A stretch of DNA of 64,000 nt, from assembly GCA_008921705.1 (NCBI GenBank), contig VFFE01008906.1, positions 2,073,146 through 2,137,145 on the forward strand, in the 5' to 3' direction. This stretch comes from Burhinus oedicnemus. Lineage: Eukaryota; Chordata; Aves; Charadriiformes; Burhinidae. The position numbers and the translations under genes were made by a program. The notes below the pieces were generated by a model. That model worked only from the letters and a program-made list of their open reading frames with translations, searched no databases and was not told where the DNA came from. Of the stretch, positions 11,101 through 22,800 are shown piece by piece. Positions within the stretch are counted from its first letter, which is position 1, and the number at the start of each line of letters is the position of its first letter.

Positions 11101-14100
11101 TTTAATCAGGTAGTTGTTATCAGTACAACTGTCTGCTTCCCAAGCTAGAAAATCATTGCAAATGCCTAAATTATCCTGTTTGATTTTCTGAAGGTACTGG
11201 TAATTTCTTGATACTTTAATGAAGCTCTACATTTCAGAAATGGGAGAAATTAGAGAAGTCATGGCTCAGCTTACAGATGAATAGGTGAAATTGCTGCACA
11301 TTTTTCCCAATTAACGTGAGTTCAGAAGAAAAACTAAAATGCTGCACAAACTGCTGCCAGGAACAGTTTAACGATTCTGATTAATTGGTATCATCTAGAC
11401 CCTGCCTGGGAGATGCTAACATAAAGAGTGCAACGACAAATTCATTTTCCCTTTAAGAATAATAGTTCCAAATCATTGAACTATTTCCTAAACATGCTGA
11501 TATTCAAAGGTCTTTGTAAACATGATCTCTGGGGTTGGAAAACACAGTCAGTGTGAAAGGACTCTGACAGCCAGGGCGATGAAGCCATTCCTCCATCCCT
11601 TACAATCCTGACAATCGAAGTCAGGTTCGCATGGACCAGGTATCTGGTGCTGCTGGCTAATGAAGAGAGGGCACAGAAAGGTACAAGCTCTGTGGATTCA
11701 GTTTTCTCCCATGGATTTTCCATGACCCATAAAATTTGAAGACATGACATACCAAAAATTTTCACAAGATGACAAACTTGCTGAGGTGGGTTTGATGCTG
11801 GAAATCAACAAGCTGCTCTTTGAGCTGTTCTGCTGCTTGACAAGTGATACAGGAACAGACGTGTGAAGTTCCAGGCTCCTTTTTAATGGGACATTAACTT
11901 CAAAGTCTAGCTTTACATATTTAAATGATTACAAATTAGTGGATGTTTGTTTTGCACAGTCTGGCCCTGCTCATTGCATTCACTATCATTATTAAAATGG
12001 AAATGGTGTTAATCTGCAATAAAGAAAAAAATGGATCTCAAATTCTCAGCATATTAGAGAATGCATTTTAACCAATAAATAATTATATTAGAATAAATAA
12101 TGCCCTTGGAAACACGAACTGCTCTCATTCACCTCACTGAGCAGTACACCTGTTCAGAGTGCAAAAAGGAGTCTGAAGTATTTAAAAAGAGTCAAAGATT
12201 AATCTGCATTACTTAAAGCTGCATAATTCTTGTGAATTTTCTTTTTTACATTTTGGTCATCATAGGATAGGGCCTACATTAGAAACCTGGGACAGAAAGC
12301 ACACCCAGCTGTCGGATAAACCTATACACACCCCTGGGAATTTTCAGACAATCTTTGCTGATCCCAGTTCTATATGCAATGTTTGTTTATTTACTCTTTG
12401 GATTCAATTATTCTCTCTATACCTAGGCTTGCAATTAGGCAAGATAAGACAAAATAGGTAGATAAGCCCTCAGATAAACCACACGCGTTTTGGATGCTGT
12501 ATAAACAAGAATAAAAGATCCATGTCAGAGCATCCAATTCTGAGGTCCTAATTCCAGATTAATGATTTAGCAAAGCTGTCTTAATTTCAGGCAAAGGCAG
12601 TGAGAGTAAAGAAGAAGCAGGAATTTAAGTTTTCAGTTGTTCAACATTTAGATGCAGCACAGATACTGCTAAAGGTAATACATTGAGTTTCTTAGCCTAA
12701 AATATGTTTTGTGCTGGGACTGGAGTTATAGGCCATGTGCCTGTACTATAGTAAGATAAACCAACCAAGATGGACTTGATTTGAATGCCTGGAGGCACAA
12801 TCTGTCAGAAACCCCCACCATTAGCTATACTACTTCTCTAACAAGGCAATCTACAATCTGAAAACAGGAAATTAGTGACAAGTGAGGACTGGGTACTATG
12901 GTCCTGTTTGGGATACTTTGACTTTTCATGGTGCAGAATTGGATCCAAAGCACATGCCAAGTTGTGCTTGTTACTGAGTTAACATCAAAAAGCCAATATC
13001 ATTTTCTTCTGGTCTACACGTTTCTCAGTACCAGTTATGCTAGCATGGCTTTCTGTTTAAGTCCCTTAAACTTTAACACAGCTCACTTTGATGCTGAATT
13101 ATAGAGAGAGCACTTATGTGAGCAGCTCTGCCTTCTCCTCTGGAAAGGTGGCCGTCTCCTATTGGGAGCATTGAGGGACACTTCTCACTAGTGATTTCTT
13201 CTTCTGGCACAGGTGTTTGCAAAGCACAGATCTACTCCCACTCCTCACCTCCATCGGAAACACAAACAGTTTTGTTAGATCCATGTTTTAAGTTAAGTTA
13301 GAAAAAGGGAAATTGTCCCACACAGAGACCACCAGTACTTTGGGGTCTGCACTACCAGTTCATGCAGGCTCCTGATGACTACAGACAGCATCCATGTGGA
13401 TGTGCTGTTGTGGAAAATGCCTCAAAGCAGGCTGCCAAGAACTTGGCTTAAATGGGAAGGGTTATTGGGAAGCCATCCTTCATACAGGGTACTTTATGTT
13501 GCATTTTGCTGTCTGGGTATTTGGGAAAGGGTTGGGTTGGTGTGATGGGAGATAAGAGTTGCTATGTAATGGTTCCTTGGCAGGATGGCCATGATACAGT
13601 AATAGCAGTTTACTTGTTATGATAAGATCTTAACTGCCAATGTTGAATATTGAGACTACTACAGTATGAGATAAGCATTGTTAAATTTTAAGTAAATCAG
13701 TCTTTCAGGGACCCATAAAAATACTATTTTCAAGAAACAATAAAGCAAAAACTGGTGGCTGTAACAATAATGAAGAATTAGGGGATTTTTCAGGTATTCT
13801 AATGCACCAGGAAAAACCCACTCTGAGTTCATAACTGGTTGAAGGATTGCTTCAAACAGTAAAAGCTGTCATGCGTGAAGTCATCATTTGTGTTCTACCC
13901 AAGCCATTTATCAGCATTGCAGCAGGGGACAGTGCACCATGTGCAAAGTTAAACCTGAACACAACTTTTATTGTGAGATCAAGGTCTCAGGTCTCAACAT
14001 CTCTTTTACAGATGAGAAGACAGGAGCAAACAATGATTCGGTAAAGTAGCCTAAAGCACAAGCAGGCCTGAGAAGCAAAGCTGCAAGCCATGGCGAAGAG

Positions 14101-15000
14101 GCCATGTTTCAACTGCTAGCACAACTTCCTTCTTTGCACGCACTGCAAATGAGCATTAAAAAGACATATATAAATGGATTTGTCTGCATCGCTTTTCATA
14201 CCAGAAAGGAGAATACGCTGCCTTGAGAATACTGCTGTCCATATGGGATAGCAGATCTATGTCATTGTGCAACATTGTGTGTTACTCCCTTTCAATTTCC
14301 AAGCTGAGGAAATAAAGACAAAATATTCTTTGTCATTATGCTGCTATTATGGCAGTGAATTTAGTTGCATTCAAATCAAGGCAAAGTTATGATTCTCTTA
14401 GAAATTGTAACTTGGTCCAAAATAGTGAGCTCTTTTGGAGTGATTGTTGCTATGCACCTTTACAGAAAACATTAAACTGACAGAAAGCATGTATTATAGT
14501 TGATAAGGGAACTATTACATTGAATTTCACAACTTGTATGGATATGTGATTAATCACAAATGCATTTTTATTGTAATTTTTATATATAGGTTATCATACG
14601 GAGCTGTAGGGTAGGATTTGTCTGCCTTATCCTAGGCATCTCAGAGTTAGATGTGCATGCTACAGCTAATCATCCATGGCTCCTTTTAAAGTCAGTGGAG
14701 AGAAATAAGGACCTCCAAAGGCTGATTTATCGTAAGATTAAATGAATTACCTCCTGAAGACTTGTATTTTGCTGGGATAACTAGCACGAGCATGGGCACC
14801 TAACTTCTGATGTCTAAACCATGTGAGGTGAATCCATCTTCAAGGGGCAATTCAATGATCTTTAGGAAGGCAATCATTCCATCGTCATTTTTGGGAGCTT
14901 TCCCTCAATAAACATGTAAAAAGTTTTGCCTTTCTTGCTTGCTTACTTTGTTAGTGTCTATTTGTCCATCCTCCTCCAGAACTCTCATTGTTCAACCTGG
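8151..15000. other. Non-coding DNA, no gene seen
   Basis: This is AT-rich, CpG-poor sequence. The open frames are short (none above about 110 codons) and show no domain, repeat or exon pair. I recognise no CR1 copy or other mobile element until the CR1 3' end at 15005. Conserved non-coding elements cannot be judged from one sequence. Confidence 0.5.
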
Positions 15001-15078
15001 AGGTATCACAGAATCACAGAGGTTGGAAGGAACCTCTGGAGATCATCTAGTCCAACCCCCCTGCCAGAGCAGGGTCAC

Positions 15079-17067
15079 CTAGAGCAGGTTGCACAGGATG
15101 GCATCCACGCAGGTTTTGAATGTCTCCAGAGTCGGGGACTCCACCACCTCTCTGGGCAGCCTGTTCCAGTGCTCTGCCACCCTCAAAGGAAAGAAGTTCC
15201 TCCTCATGTTTAGGTGGAACTTCCTACGGTCAAGTTTGTGCCCATTATCTCTTGTCCTATCACTGGGCACCACTGCAAAAAGACTGCTCCCATCCTCCTG
15301 GCACCCTTCCTTTAAGTATTTGTAAGTATTGATGAGATCCCCCCTCAGTCTTCTCTTCTCCAGACTAAAAAGATCCAAGTCCCTCAGCCTTTCCTCATAA
15401 GAAAGATGTTCCAGCCCCCTAATCATCTTTGTAGCCCTCTGCTGTACCCTCTGCAGCAGTTCCCTGTCCTTCTTGAACTGGGGAGCTCAGAACTACTGGA
15501 CACAATACTCCAGGTGTGGCCTCACCAGGGCAGAGTAAAGGGGGAGGATAACCTCCCGTGACCTGCTTGCCACACACCTCCTGATGCACCCCAGGATGCC
15601 ACTGGCCTTCTTGGCCACAAGGGCACATTGCTGGCTCATGGTCATCCTGTTGTCCACCAGGAGTCCCAGGTCCCTTTCCACAGAGCTGCTTTCCAGCAGG
15701 TCAGCCCCTAACCTGTACTGGTGCATGGGTTTATTCCTCCCCAGGTGTAGTACCCTACACTTGCCCTTGTTGAACTTCATGAGGTTCCTCTCTGCCCAAC
15801 TCTCCAGCCTGTCCAGGTCACACTGAATGGCAGCACAGCCTTCCGGTGTGTCAGCCACCCCTCCTCCCAGTTTTGTGTCATCAGCCAACTTGCTGATGGT
15901 ACACTCTACCCCTTCGTCCAGGTCATTGATGAATATGTTGAACAGGGCTGGACCCAGTACCGACCCCTGGGGAACACCACTTGTCACAGACCTTCAACTC
16001 GACTCTGTGCCGCTAATCACAACCCTCTGAGTTCTATCTGCCAGACAGTTTTCAATCCACCCCACTGTCCATTCATCCAATCCACACTTCCTAAGCTTGC
16101 CTATGAGGGTGCTGTGGGAGACAGTGTCAAAAGCCTTGCTGAAGTCAAGGTAGACAACATCTACTGCCCTCCCCTCATCTATCCGTCTAGTCACACCATT
16201 GTAGAAGGCTATCACATTAGTTAGACATGACTTCCCCTTGGTGAATCCATGCTGGCTACTTCTGATAACCTTTTCCTCCAGATGCTTTGAGATGACATCC
16301 AGAACGAGCTGTTCCATGACCTTTCCAGGGATGGAGGTGAGGCTGACTGGCCTGTAGTTTCCCAGGTCTTCCTTCTTGCCCTTTTTGAAGACTGCAGTGA
16401 CATTGGCTTTCCTCCAGTCTTCAGGCACCTTGCCTGTTCTCCAGGACCTTTCAAAGATGATGGAGAGCGGCCCAGCAATGACTTCTGCCAGCTCCCTCAG
16501 CACTCGCGGATGCATCCCATCAGAACCCGTGGACTTGTGGCTATCCAGTTTACTTAACTGATCTCTAACTTGATCCTCCTCAACCAAGGGAAAGTCCTCC
16601 TTCCTCCAGACTTTCTCTGTTACATGCAAAGTCTGGGGCTCCTGAGGGCTGGCCTGAGTAGTAAAGACTGAAGCAAAGAAGGCATTCAGTAATTCTGCCT
16701 TCTCTGCATCATCTGTCACCATGGCCCCTGTCTCATTCAACAAGGGGCCCACATTTTCCCTAGTTTTCCTTTTGCCTCTGATGTACTTGAAGAAACCCTT
16801 CCTGTTGACCATGACATCTCTTGCCAGATTTAATTCCAAGGAGGCCTTGGCTTTCCTCGTTTTGTCCCTGCATACTCTGGCAGCATTCTTGTAATCTTCC
16901 CAAGTGGTCAGTCCCTTCTTCCACTTAGTGTAAACTTCCTTCTTCCACTTGAGCTTTTTCAGAAGCTCCCTGCCCAACCATGCAGGTCTCCTGCTTCCCT
17001 TGCCTGATTTCTTGTTCTTAGGGGTACACCGATCCTGAGCTTGGAGGAAGTGATGCTTGAATATCAA
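15079..17067 (-). pseudogene. CR1 ORF2 reverse transcriptase, interrupted by in-frame stops
   Basis: All three parts (17067-15994, 15987-15493 and 15426-15079) share one reading frame, so the breaks are stop codons and not frameshifts. The first part has the linker region and RT palm motif YLDFSKAFD starting at 16152. It is interrupted by TGA at 15996-15994, just before [13 protein letters not shown], where CR1 proteins usually have tryptophan (TGG). The second part contains the catalytic LADD box at 15888-15877. It ends at TAG 15495-15493, followed two codons later by a TGA at 15489-15487 in the place of another expected tryptophan before APQFKKD. The last part is the CR1 C-terminal region ([23 protein letters not shown] onward). 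The enzyme would reverse-transcribe CR1 RNA at a nicked target site. This copy cannot do so, because both the stops and the missing endonuclease disable it. Confidence 0.92.
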
Positions 17068-17091
17068 CCAGGATTCTTAAATATCAACCAG
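17052..17091. repeat. 20-bp tandem duplication at the 5' end of the CR1 copy
   Basis: GATGCTTGAATATCAACCAG and GATTCTTAAATATCAACCAG lie head to tail and differ at two positions. On the coding strand each encodes W-L-I-F-K, which is normal CR1 sequence once but not twice. The second unit may be a local duplication made at integration, or an old copy of target DNA. Confidence 0.75.
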
Positions 17092-18723
17092 ATGTGGTTG
17101 ATACGTGGAAATACTGCAACTTTAGCAGTAATTACTAAAAAGAGTTTTTCCAGTTCATTATCAAACCAAACTTGCTTGCTCCTTAGGCTGCTCAAAAGTT
17201 TCTCTCTTGGAGGAAGAAGAAAAAAAGTTAGTAGAAAGAAGAATGTTCCTTCCAAAAAGGCAGGAAGGATATTGCCAGCAGTCTTAATCATCTCTGTAGG
17301 TTAGAGGCAGAGAGAGGAATTGGGATAGCAATAGAAGGAATTAAAAGGCAGGTATCTGAGCCTACACTTTGAAAAAATCTACAAGAAAGTCGTAATAGAC
17401 ACTCATGTTGATTAAAAATTGCAAATCACTTAGGAGTTCACTCTAGGTAAGTTTAGTTTGGTTTGAGGCCAAATCAGAATTAATGTTTCCATTGAACTGT
17501 GTTAAAATATGACGCATAGTTTGGATGTTATTTACGCATGTTTAAGCAGAATGAAAAATGGACTTTCCATCATTTTGAGCTAATGTTGAAACAATGGGGA
17601 CTATTTTGGATCTAGAAATTCAGATTCAATATCCAGCTCAAAAATTTATACATCCCAGTGAGAGGCCATGGCGGGGCTCATCTTTGGTTAAAAATGACAT
17701 GAAAGCATTCTGGCCACTCTTAAAGCAGTGAAGGGCAGTAACAAAAACTAGATCTGTGTTATTTGTTTTCACAAAATTCAATTATATTCCTTTTTTTGAA
17801 GTCCAAAGACCACTGTGAAGCGGGGTGTGTGCCCAGGCTTCTCATCAGCTTCTTCTGTTGCTGAACGACAAGGACAGGTGAGGGAAAAGTCGTTAGGTCC
17901 ACAGGCTGATGTGGGGAAGGTTGAACGTCTTACCTAGTCTTCCCTGACTCTGTTTTGGTATAACCTGTCTCTGAAGGACTATGCAGAAAATCTGCTGGTG
18001 TCCCTCATTCTTGTGCAGGTTGCCAAATGGACTGAATGGCGTGCTCATCTCCTGCTCCTCCAAAAAGTCCAAATTTGGACCTCTGTGAGGAGGAGAGATG
18101 CAAGTCTGTATGTGGGTGAACTTGTGCTTTTTGTGGCAAAAGGACAGTGTATATACCCAGAAGAATGTCTGTCACCAGCGGCCATGGGGAATGCAAGGGA
18201 ATCTGACCTCAGGAAAAAAAAAAAGACATTTCTTCCACAGTCGAAGCCTGTGACAGTCCATGTTCTTGTAGTTTTTCAAAACTGGTTGAGGGTCACTAAT
18301 AGCTTCCTTAAATTGCTGAGCCACAGCGGAGGCAGGAGTCAGGCACATGACTGTGTGAAGCGTGTGGTATTAATACCCACCCAGGTGATCAAGCTAAATA
18401 TAGAGATAATGCAGCCTTTTCTGGGCAGAGGGTAAGAGATGAAAGTCTTACCGACAGCGATACAAGAGAAGAAAGGAAAGCTGCAACCTTTCTGCATCAG
18501 CTCCAACAACATCTGCAGCCTGCTGCTGGTGGGATGGGGTGCTCCAGGCTTCAAAAAATAATGGAGGCATCTCCCTTAAAGTGAGTACTGCCCTGGGAGT
18601 CTGAAGAAACTATAAGCCAAACTAAATATTAACCTACCTCTGAGCATTGTAGCAGTGTATTTTTTGACGATGTACTACGCCTGAGATGGTGCAAACATCT
18701 GTTACTGGGTTTGTTGTTTGTTT

Positions 18724-18749
18724 TGTGTCTGTGTCTGTGTGTGTATGTG
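18724..18749. repeat. TG-rich microsatellite
   Basis: Imperfect GTGTCT and GTGT units. It is an ordinary simple repeat. Confidence 0.7.
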
Positions 18750-19821
18750 CTCTTCGGAGAAGGGAGGGGGAAAGAACTGCCAGTCTCTGAAGTTTTCTGT
18801 GACTCAGAGGTCCAGGTGCGATGCTAAAAAAAAGTTGGATTGAGCCAGCTTGAAAGAAAATGCTTTAAAGCTACTTAAACAAGCCTCTGTTAATGTTCAG
18901 AGGTGGAGCACTTCAACTGGAGTTTAAAAAACCTTGGTTTTCATTGTCTGTGCGATGGTAAAGGGAGATTTCCCAACTTTGCACAGCTACAATAAAGAAA
19001 TACAAAGCGTTATTTCCTCCCTCCATTGCCCTGGGGCTGTGCTCTCCCCCATGAGCTGCTGTTGGCAGTTCAAAGGTGTGGAGCAAACACAAACCTCCAG
19101 CTTGCGCTATTTGTGACTTCTATTGTTGACCAAAAAGGGGAAGGCGGTTCTCAGTACCCAATGTCCATCCAGCAAAGCCTTTAAAAAATGAAAGAACATT
19201 CTGCCATCAGCTTTGTTCAAAACCTTTCTCATGGTCCCTGCACATCTCCATAACTCCTTTCCCCAAATATGTTTGAGTGGTCTGAAAAATCTGATTAAAT
19301 CTGAAATTTAAAGGTTGGCTGAATACAGCATATTTGAAGGTATCTGTCAGCAGCAAGCCTTGATGGTTGCTTGGCTGTGGCGTTGTGTGGTCTAAATGGA
19401 TGTTGCCCTGTCATCAGATGTCTTCTTTAGGCTGATCTACTCCATATCAGGCTTTGAGGTGTCTGGATGAGCAGGACCAGGTATTTTATTAGCTTGTTTA
19501 ATGTGATCAAAGTGGAGGAAAAAGGCTGACCTATTTGTACTCTAGCAGACACCAACACTTGTGACTTTAGCTGCAGGTAGAGCAGTTAAGTGAACAAAAA
19601 ACCAGAGTAACTAAGAAACTGAGCAGATCCCAGTTATCAAGAAGCAGAGGATGAGTGTTTTTCTGTTTTAATGAGGACCAAATTAGGCTCCTAAATGTCT
19701 TAACACACATCCTGATAACTGGGGAACGAGACTACTCAACTCATCTCCACAGCCACCTGTGCTCCTGTATTTCCTTTCAGAAAATAGCTACCTCCATTAA
19801 TCTTATTCCATTTAAAGCAAT

Positions 19822-19843
19822 TAAGTGTTATCTAAGTGTTATC
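19822..19843. repeat. 11-bp perfect tandem duplication
   Basis: TAAGTGTTATC occurs twice head to tail. It is a small replication-slippage type duplication. Confidence 0.85.
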
Positions 19844-22755
19844 TGTATTTTCTATACTGTGACCAGAAGGGAGACTGAACAACATATGTAAGCTTGTTAT
19901 ATGCTTGTGTGTACAGCTAAAGAAGTACTGGAGGGAGGTTCACCCTCGCCCAACTCCATGGTGTGTGGGTGGGCAGAAATATAGCCCAATAACTTCTGAG
20001 ACTGTGTGGGTACATCCCCTCCCCTGCTGTGCACTGAAAGGTGTATTTGGATGGTTCAAAATAGGACTAGGGCTTCTTCGAATGCAACTAACCATTTGCA
20101 AAATACAAGGAGCCTTCCCCCTGCTCAGTGTGGTTGGGACTGCAAGGTGAGGATCAGCTTTGGAGTCCCACCTGGGCTGTGTGCTGGGCTTGTTTGGGCA
20201 CAGCGTCAGCTTCAGCGAGTCGGTTTCTCAATCCTCAGTGAAACAGGAATAAATACTTCTTGGTTCCTCACCCCCATGGTGCAAAGTTTTATTTTGCTGT
20301 ATTTGAACAGCACTTTGAAGATACAAATCCCTAGCATTATGATTTATTTCAACATGCATGTCCTGCTAATAAAGTACCATGTAAAAGCCCAGCTCTCATC
20401 TCAGCCACAATGGTATTAAGAATAATGCAAATCATTCAGGAATGTGAGGGGTTCAGAGCCCATAAAAGACACCGGATATAAGCGAAGCCAACAAAAAAAG
20501 TTTGTATACTACAAAGCAGTATTACAAAAGACTCATAACAATATATGCAGAATATTATTTGTATTGTAGGAGAAGCGTTCAGTATCCTCTCTGGCAGAAA
20601 ATCATATGTAAATCACAAAATCTTGTCCAAGATGTTCTATAAATACATAAACCTTGTGGGCTAGGAGATGAGTTGGAGACTGTTACCCAATCTGCCCTGG
20701 AGCAGGCCAGGAAAGTAGATCTGCTGCTGAAAGAGAAAGCAATTTTCCAAGATTTACAGACTGTAAATATTTTATTTACCCTCCAAAGAAGGAGTCCATA
20801 CTCATTGCAAAGAATGTGTATAAAGTGTGTGTAGGGTTAGATTCTCTTTGGTTTTGTGTGACTGTGAAAATAACTTAAAGCATCCTTGGAAGTCAAGAGA
20901 GTTCAGGAGTCTTTGGGTCCCATCTCATTCATCACAGGTACCTCTGTACCATGAGGTTTCTCAGGCATGTCTGTCCTGGGAGCACTGCAATGTTCGCACA
21001 CGCCTGTGACTGCATGGAGAGCTTTTCAAGCCTTAATTCTGAGCTGAGAAAATACAGATGAAACATGAATACAGCACATTTTAATATAATTTTCAATTCA
21101 CAAGCTACTGTCCAGCATAAACTGCAAGCTGTTTCTGCTTTTAGCTTTCTTATAATTGGGTCTAATCTAGCTGAGATATAGCACATCATCTCCAAATGCT
21201 CTGTATGCTCTAAGCAATGCATAAGGCTAATGAACAGGGTTTTTTTGGTATGTGCATTCTCCAAGTCTCATTAGAGGTAGCACCAATATTTACTTGTTTG
21301 CATTTCAAACGAAAGGGAGTCTATTTAATAACATCAGTGATTTGGTCAATATTGGCATAGTCCAAGTGCCAAGTGGAGAGCTGGATGACTTTTTCATGAA
21401 ACTCAGCACTCTCTATAGCGCTGCAGTTTTTCTCAGGAGATTGTGTTTTCTGTCACTGTAGAGTGACCAGGGCTGCAAAGGAAGTGCAGTTAGGACTGCT
21501 AAAATTTCAGGCTGGTACCTGAATGAGGTACTAGAAGTGCCTCGAAGCTTTACTCTTCATCACCATTACCTCTGTCCCAGAAACCAGCTTGCCTGTGCTT
21601 GGTCCATTAAGCATCCTCCCTTCTCTCTTCTATGTTTGAGCCCCATAAATCCTCAACAACAATCCTCAACAAGCAGGAGACCTCAATTTTTGCCCCTTAC
21701 CTGCCACACCAGCCCTGTCTGTGGAGCAGCTGATACTTGTTCATCAGCATCTGCTTGGTGTGACTATAACATTCCATTCCTAAGATGTGGTTAGCTGGGA
21801 AGAGAAATGCAATACATTTATTTGTTCATTGATACCCTTGTGAAAGCACATTACGGATTATGTTGCTTACACAGTTTTCTGTGGCAACCATCACAGTATT
21901 TTGCAGATAGAAGTGGATTTGTTCTTAAAAGAGCTCTGAGGAAGGGAAGTGTACCAATTTCCATGTTAGAGATAGAAAAGCTGTGGCAGGGAAGCAAGAT
22001 GACTTGCTCAAGGGGTCTGTGGAGGAAGAGTGGGAGGGGAAATCCCATCTGCCAAATCCGGTCTACAGGAAGCATGGGAAATGACTCAGTTGCAGATGAT
22101 AAGAAGGTTGGAAAGCAAGTGAAAGCTGGCCTGAAATCTGGATGGATGCAAGAGAGAGGGGAACTATATTTTCTGAAATTACTCACAAGAAAGTACCTGT
22201 ACCTATGCAGCCAAAAGAAAAACCAGTACCTAGGTTGGGCTAGACTTATCTGTCAGAAAATAAGGGGACTGTGAATTACAAGGTCATCTCTACTTGGCTT
22301 GAGCACACTGCTGGGCAGCATGCTTGGAGTAGAGCTGCCTGCATACAGGGAATCTGAATTCAAGCCTCTGTGCAAAACATCCTCTCTTGGATCAATAGTT
22401 CTGTTCACAGCAGAGGTTGCAAGACAGGGTCATGAGAAAGAAGTAATTATTTTGCTACTGAAAATTCTCAGTTTCTAGCTAGTAACCATTCCTGTTTTCT
22501 GCCTGTTGTGTGTTACTGTGCTTCAGGTTGTGTTACTTTACATATTTTAATATTTTTTATGTTTAAAAGTGATAGCAAAATAGTCCTCCGGCATGCTCCT
22601 AAGTTTTTATCATTCTGGTTTTTTGCACAGTGGTACAATGGCAGAGATTTAGGTGCTGAGAACTACAGAAGCAATTAGACTATTCATATGAATTTATTAA
22701 AGTTAATCTACACTGGACCAATTTTGTAATTCATCTAAGGTAATTTTTCACTTGT

Positions 22756-22800
22756 CAAGTAATGCCCAAGCAAGTAATTCCCAACCAAATAATTCCCAAG
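22756..22800. repeat. 15-bp minisatellite, three units
   Basis: CAAGTAATGCCCAAG, CAAGTAATTCCCAAC and CAAATAATTCCCAAG are directly adjacent, with one or two substitutions between units. The 15-bp period would preserve a reading frame, but no supported frame crosses it. It is most likely a local slippage product. Confidence 0.9.

Larger units (their letters stand above)
15005..17091 (-). mobile_element. CR1 LINE, 5'-truncated, minus strand, nearly intact reverse transcriptase
   Basis: A chicken-repeat-1 type non-LTR retrotransposon reads right to left. The 3' end is at about 15005, where the + strand shows TCACAGAATCACAGAGGTTGG, the complement of the CR1 tail with its octamer. About 75 bp of 3' untranslated sequence precede the TAG stop at 15079-15081. 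The ORF2 product follows in one frame up to about 17091. The endonuclease domain and everything upstream are missing, the usual 5' truncation of CR1. The right junction carries a near-perfect 20-bp tandem duplication (17052-17071 and 17072-17091). Very few disabling changes over roughly 660 codons suggest a fairly recent insertion for this family. Confidence 0.93.

Noticed and set aside
15584..16561. Plus-strand frames within the CR1 copy
   Set aside because: They are antisense shadows of the CR1 reverse transcriptase.
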